DNA of 64,000 nt from contig JAVDOI010000004.1 of NCBI GenBank assembly GCA_032191485.1, positions 23,979,270 through 24,043,269 of the forward strand. The letters are read 5' to 3'. Source of the stretch: Leptoclinus maculatus (lineage: Eukaryota > Chordata > Actinopteri > Perciformes > Stichaeidae). Positions 62,901-64,000 of this stretch are shown in pieces. Under the pieces are notes generated by a model. It was not told the DNA's origin and made no database searches. It worked only from the letters and a program-made list of their open reading frames with translations. The stretch's first letter is position 1, and every line of letters begins with the position of its first letter. A program made the position numbers and the translations under genes.

Positions 62901-64000
62901 CTTGCTCTGTGAGAGAAGAGGCACGGCTCCAAATGAAAAAGTGAAGCCAGACTTAAGAAAAAGAGCAGAAAAATGCAGCTCAGTGAAGTTACCGCAGTTG
63001 AAGTTGATGGCTCCGATGAGCTCCAGGTAGGTGTGTATTCTCCCGATGCAGTTGACGTCTCCGCAGTTCTTCAGTCCAGGGCGGACTGACGTCTTGTTCA
63101 GGTACCTGGGCTTGCTCCTCAACCTGAACAACAACAAAAAAAGTAAGACATTTTTCTGCAGAGCTGTGGTTGACAAAAGTTCCCAGACCGCTTGAAGTTT
63201 TACCACTGATCCAGGATGTAGTTTCGGATCTTAAGGTATCTTTCAGGGGTCTTGGATGGTCGTCCCTCAAAGAACTCTGGGATAGCTTGTTTCTCCTCCT
63301 CAGTGATGGTCTCCATGTCCATCTCTATTTCCTGCTCAGGCACCGCGAGCTCCTCCTCGTCATCCTCCTCCTCCTCCTGGTCTTCTTCTGGCCCATCAGC
63401 TGGACTCTGCTCAGTCCTATTAGCAGAATCTGGGAAGCAAATATGAACACAATGTAACACAAGAGTAAAAAAAATCATCATCACGGGGGGGGTTATAAAA
63501 ACAGCAGGTGTTGAGTCTCACCTGTGTCGTCACTACAGGCCTCCTCCAGTTGAGCAGTCTGTGCTGGGCTCTCAGACTGGGAGCTCTGGTCTTCGTTGTC
63601 ATCGGTCATCTGCTCCGAGTCTTTCTGAGCTGCCGTCTGAGGGTCTTTTGGAGGGAGTGTCTCTCTCTCATCCAGGCCGGTCACAACGGTCTTCTCCGAG
63701 GAAGGGAGGGAAGACGAGGGTGGAGGGCTTTGCAGAGACAGCGAGGTGTGGCCGAGTCGGTCCTTGGTCTCAGTCAGACCTGGCTCTTCCTGCTCCTCTG
63801 TGTCCGTCTGGACATCACGCTCCGGCTCACAGAGGTCAGTTCTGAGCTCAGCCGGCGGTCCATCGTCACCGCCGGCGTCGTCCCCGTCGTCGCTCAGATC
63901 ATCGGTGATGTCCACCTCCTCGTCCTCTTCATCGGAGAGCTTCTCTATGCGGACAGTGTTTGTCAGAGCGGACGCTTGACTGGAGGTGGGCTGAGGAGGC
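59580..64000 (-). CDS. mysm1: MYSM1 histone H2A deubiquitinase, C-terminal ~707 residues (5'-partial)
   Basis: Nuclear zinc deubiquitinase that removes monoubiquitin from histone H2A and acts as a transcriptional co-activator, important in blood-cell development in mammals. Exons in the window (minus): 64000-63522 (open at the edge), 63429-63204, 63123-62993, 62906-62803, 62705-62628, 62532-62450, 62370-62316, 62225-62175, 61825-61751, 61665-61477, 60951-60819, 60636-60531, 60086-60029, 59936-59580. Order of parts: acidic linker (TVRIEKLSDEEDEEVDIT), SWIRM domain (about 63290-62880), a basic RTRKRRVRD segment, then MPN+/JAMM with the conserved Glu (61802-61804) and His-Ser-His...Asp (61542-61501). 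The N-terminal SANT/Myb domain is outside the window. All phases agree; one donor (60819) is weak. In mammals MYSM1 also lies next to OMA1 in the same orientation. Confidence 0.96.
60029..60086 (-). CDS. mysm1: mysm1 small exon QMERFFRKDS
   Basis: 58 nt. Completes a Gly codon, then SVQMERFFRKDSHLTCLEK, matching the human IFRRDSDLTCLQK motif. The acceptor is TTCTAG|GAGTG and the donor GAGAAG|GTCTGT, phase 0. Confidence 0.91.
60531..60636 (-). CDS. mysm1: mysm1 exon LPYRF...IIYKY
   Basis: 34 whole codons with split ends: LPYRFDFLSSQDIPDW and RRAQWIIYKYCQTS, resembling the human LPYKF...W.IEKY segment. The acceptor follows a C/T tract (CCTCCAG|AGCTGC) and the donor is ATCCGG|GTGAGT. Confidence 0.93.
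60819..60951 (-). CDS. mysm1: mysm1 exon, second half of MPN domain
   Basis: 44 codons plus one base: SYFSRGGAPFIGMIVSPYDP continuing to SGPQ. The acceptor is TGTTCCAG|AGTTAC. The donor is placed at CACAGA|GTGTGT because only this GT gives phase 1 and joins to LPYRF as in the human protein. It is a poor donor lying against a CA microsatellite. Confidence 0.88.
61477..61665 (-). CDS. mysm1: mysm1 exon with JAMM zinc site
   Basis: 63 codons. It contains EPCNSVSTGLQCEMDP and WYHSHPTFHPNPSVRD. The two His (61540-61542 and 61534-61536) and the Asp (61501-61503) form the zinc site with the exact H-x-H-x(10)-D spacing, so the enzyme should be active. The acceptor is CTGTGCAG|ATCTG and the donor TTCCAG|GTAAGA. 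Confidence 0.97.
61751..61825 (-). CDS. mysm1: mysm1 exon with catalytic Glu of JAMM
   Basis: 25 codons: HAHVSRGEVIGLLGG then TFNEEQRALK. The Glu of GEVIG (61802-61804) is the conserved acidic residue of JAMM proteases. The acceptor is ATTGTCAG|CATGCC and the donor CTGAAG|GTAGAG. Confidence 0.96.
62175..62225 (-). CDS. mysm1: mysm1 microexon, start of MPN domain
   Basis: 51-nt exon encoding EPFQVIVCAETLLIMDM, the first strand and helix of the MPN fold. Phase 0-0. The acceptor is TTCCCAG|GAACCA and the donor GACATG|GTATGC. Confidence 0.93.
62316..62370 (-). CDS. mysm1: mysm1 small exon before the MPN domain
   Basis: Completes a Gly codon and encodes SFDPFQLIPCRSFGEDVQ, a conserved MYSM1 motif. 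The acceptor is TTTTAG|GTCTTT and the donor GTGCAG|GTCAGT. At 55 nt it is too short to be found as an open frame by itself. Confidence 0.92.
62450..62532 (-). CDS. mysm1: mysm1 exon HLSAEEIAL
   Basis: Encodes 27 residues, HLSAEEIALRREEMKRQ to KVSRFR, a charged linker before the MPN domain. The acceptor is TCCTCAG|CATCTC and the donor AGAGG|GTGAGC, phase 2. Confidence 0.93.
62628..62705 (-). CDS. mysm1: mysm1 exon, basic linker
   Basis: 26 codons, phase 0-0. RTRKRRVRDTWGNWCD could serve as a nuclear localisation signal, followed by LEGQTYE. The acceptor is GTTTCAG|CGGACC and the donor TACGAG|GTGTGG. Confidence 0.94.
62803..62906 (-). CDS. mysm1: mysm1 exon, end of SWIRM
   Basis: Encodes 34 residues from QAVYNRPKMVD to AYQLAQRLQSM, after completing a Glu codon. 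The acceptor is CTCACAG|AGCAAG and the donor CATG|GTAGGT, phase 0. Confidence 0.94.
62993..63123 (-). CDS. mysm1: mysm1 exon, SWIRM core
   Basis: Completes the Trp codon and encodes 43 residues, including PRYLNKTSVRPGLKNCGDVN and CIGRIHTYLELIGAINF, the SWIRM core. SWIRM domains bind chromatin or DNA. The acceptor is TTGTTCAG|GTTGAGG and the donor AACTGCG|GTAACTT. Confidence 0.96.
63204..63429 (-). CDS. mysm1: mysm1 exon, start of SWIRM domain
   Basis: 74 whole codons with split codons at both ends. An acidic run (EEDQEEEEDDEEE) leads into KQAIPEFFEGRPSKTPERYL and KIRNYILDQ, the first helix of the SWIRM domain and nearly identical to the human protein. The acceptor is TTCCCAG|ATTCTG. The donor splits the Trp codon (TG|GTAAAAC). 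Confidence 0.95.
63522..64000 (-). CDS. mysm1: mysm1 acidic linker exon (partial at window edge)
   Basis: The frame is open across the edge of the window. It starts with PPQPTSSQAS and continues TVRIEKLSDEEDEEVDIT, a close match to human MYSM1 just after the SANT domain. The rest is a diverged Asp/Glu/Ser-rich linker. The donor is GACACAG|GTGAG, phase 1. The upstream end of the exon is not in view. Confidence 0.92.

Noticed and set aside
63170..63979. Plus-strand open frames opposite the mysm1 exons
   Set aside because: Antisense shadows of acidic, Ser-rich mysm1 coding sequence.

Overview
The window reads as a block of teleost nuclear genome, most likely a percomorph (spiny-rayed) fish. The evidence is vertebrate-type multi-exon genes with GT-AG introns, abundant (CA)n/(TG)n microsatellites, and many interspersed repeats that I recognise as common in percomorph genomes. 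The species cannot be fixed from the sequence.

Only the right-hand fifth is convincingly coding, and both genes lie on the minus strand. From 58079 down to 51083 is a complete eight-coding-exon oma1, the stress-activated metalloprotease of the inner mitochondrial membrane (510 residues; HEMAH zinc site; ExxAD third ligand). From the right window edge down to 59580 are the last 14 coding exons of mysm1, the histone H2A deubiquitinase (about 707 residues in the window). It keeps the acidic linker, the SWIRM domain and an intact JAMM/MPN+ catalytic centre; the N-terminal SANT/Myb domain lies beyond base 64000. All exon joins were checked codon by codon for phase. The two genes run head to tail, with about 1.5 kb between the mysm1 stop and the oma1 start. 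That gap holds a likely mysm1 poly(A) signal and a CpG-containing, CCAAT-bearing oma1 promoter region.

The left 51 kb has no coding exon I can support. In mammals the order is DAB1 - OMA1 - (TACSTD2) - MYSM1 - JUN, all on one strand. This gene-poor stretch may therefore be the intergenic or 5' intronic territory of dab1, but no dab1 exon was found. What can be described there is repeats: hAT-type elements with terminal inverted repeats and 8-bp target duplications (699-2359, 8256-8505, 45425-46509), a piggyBac-like TTAA-flanked element (13253-14279), and two related composite elements (18355-20032 and 27313-28699), each carrying a different inserted foldback element. There are also two copies of a percomorph repeat (25763-26183 and 33785-34172, the second inside an older element), fragments of other dispersed families, and many microsatellites, the longest being (CA)71 at 43295-43436.

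Points worth a second look are oma1 coding exon 7, flanked at both splice sites by complementary (TG)n and (AC)n tracts and skippable in frame; a 22-bp minisatellite in the last oma1 intron with an unexpanded relative in intron 6; the nested foldback elements; and a pair of oppositely oriented dinucleotide tracts near 42.3-43.4 kb. No bacterial, viral or defence-type system is visible.
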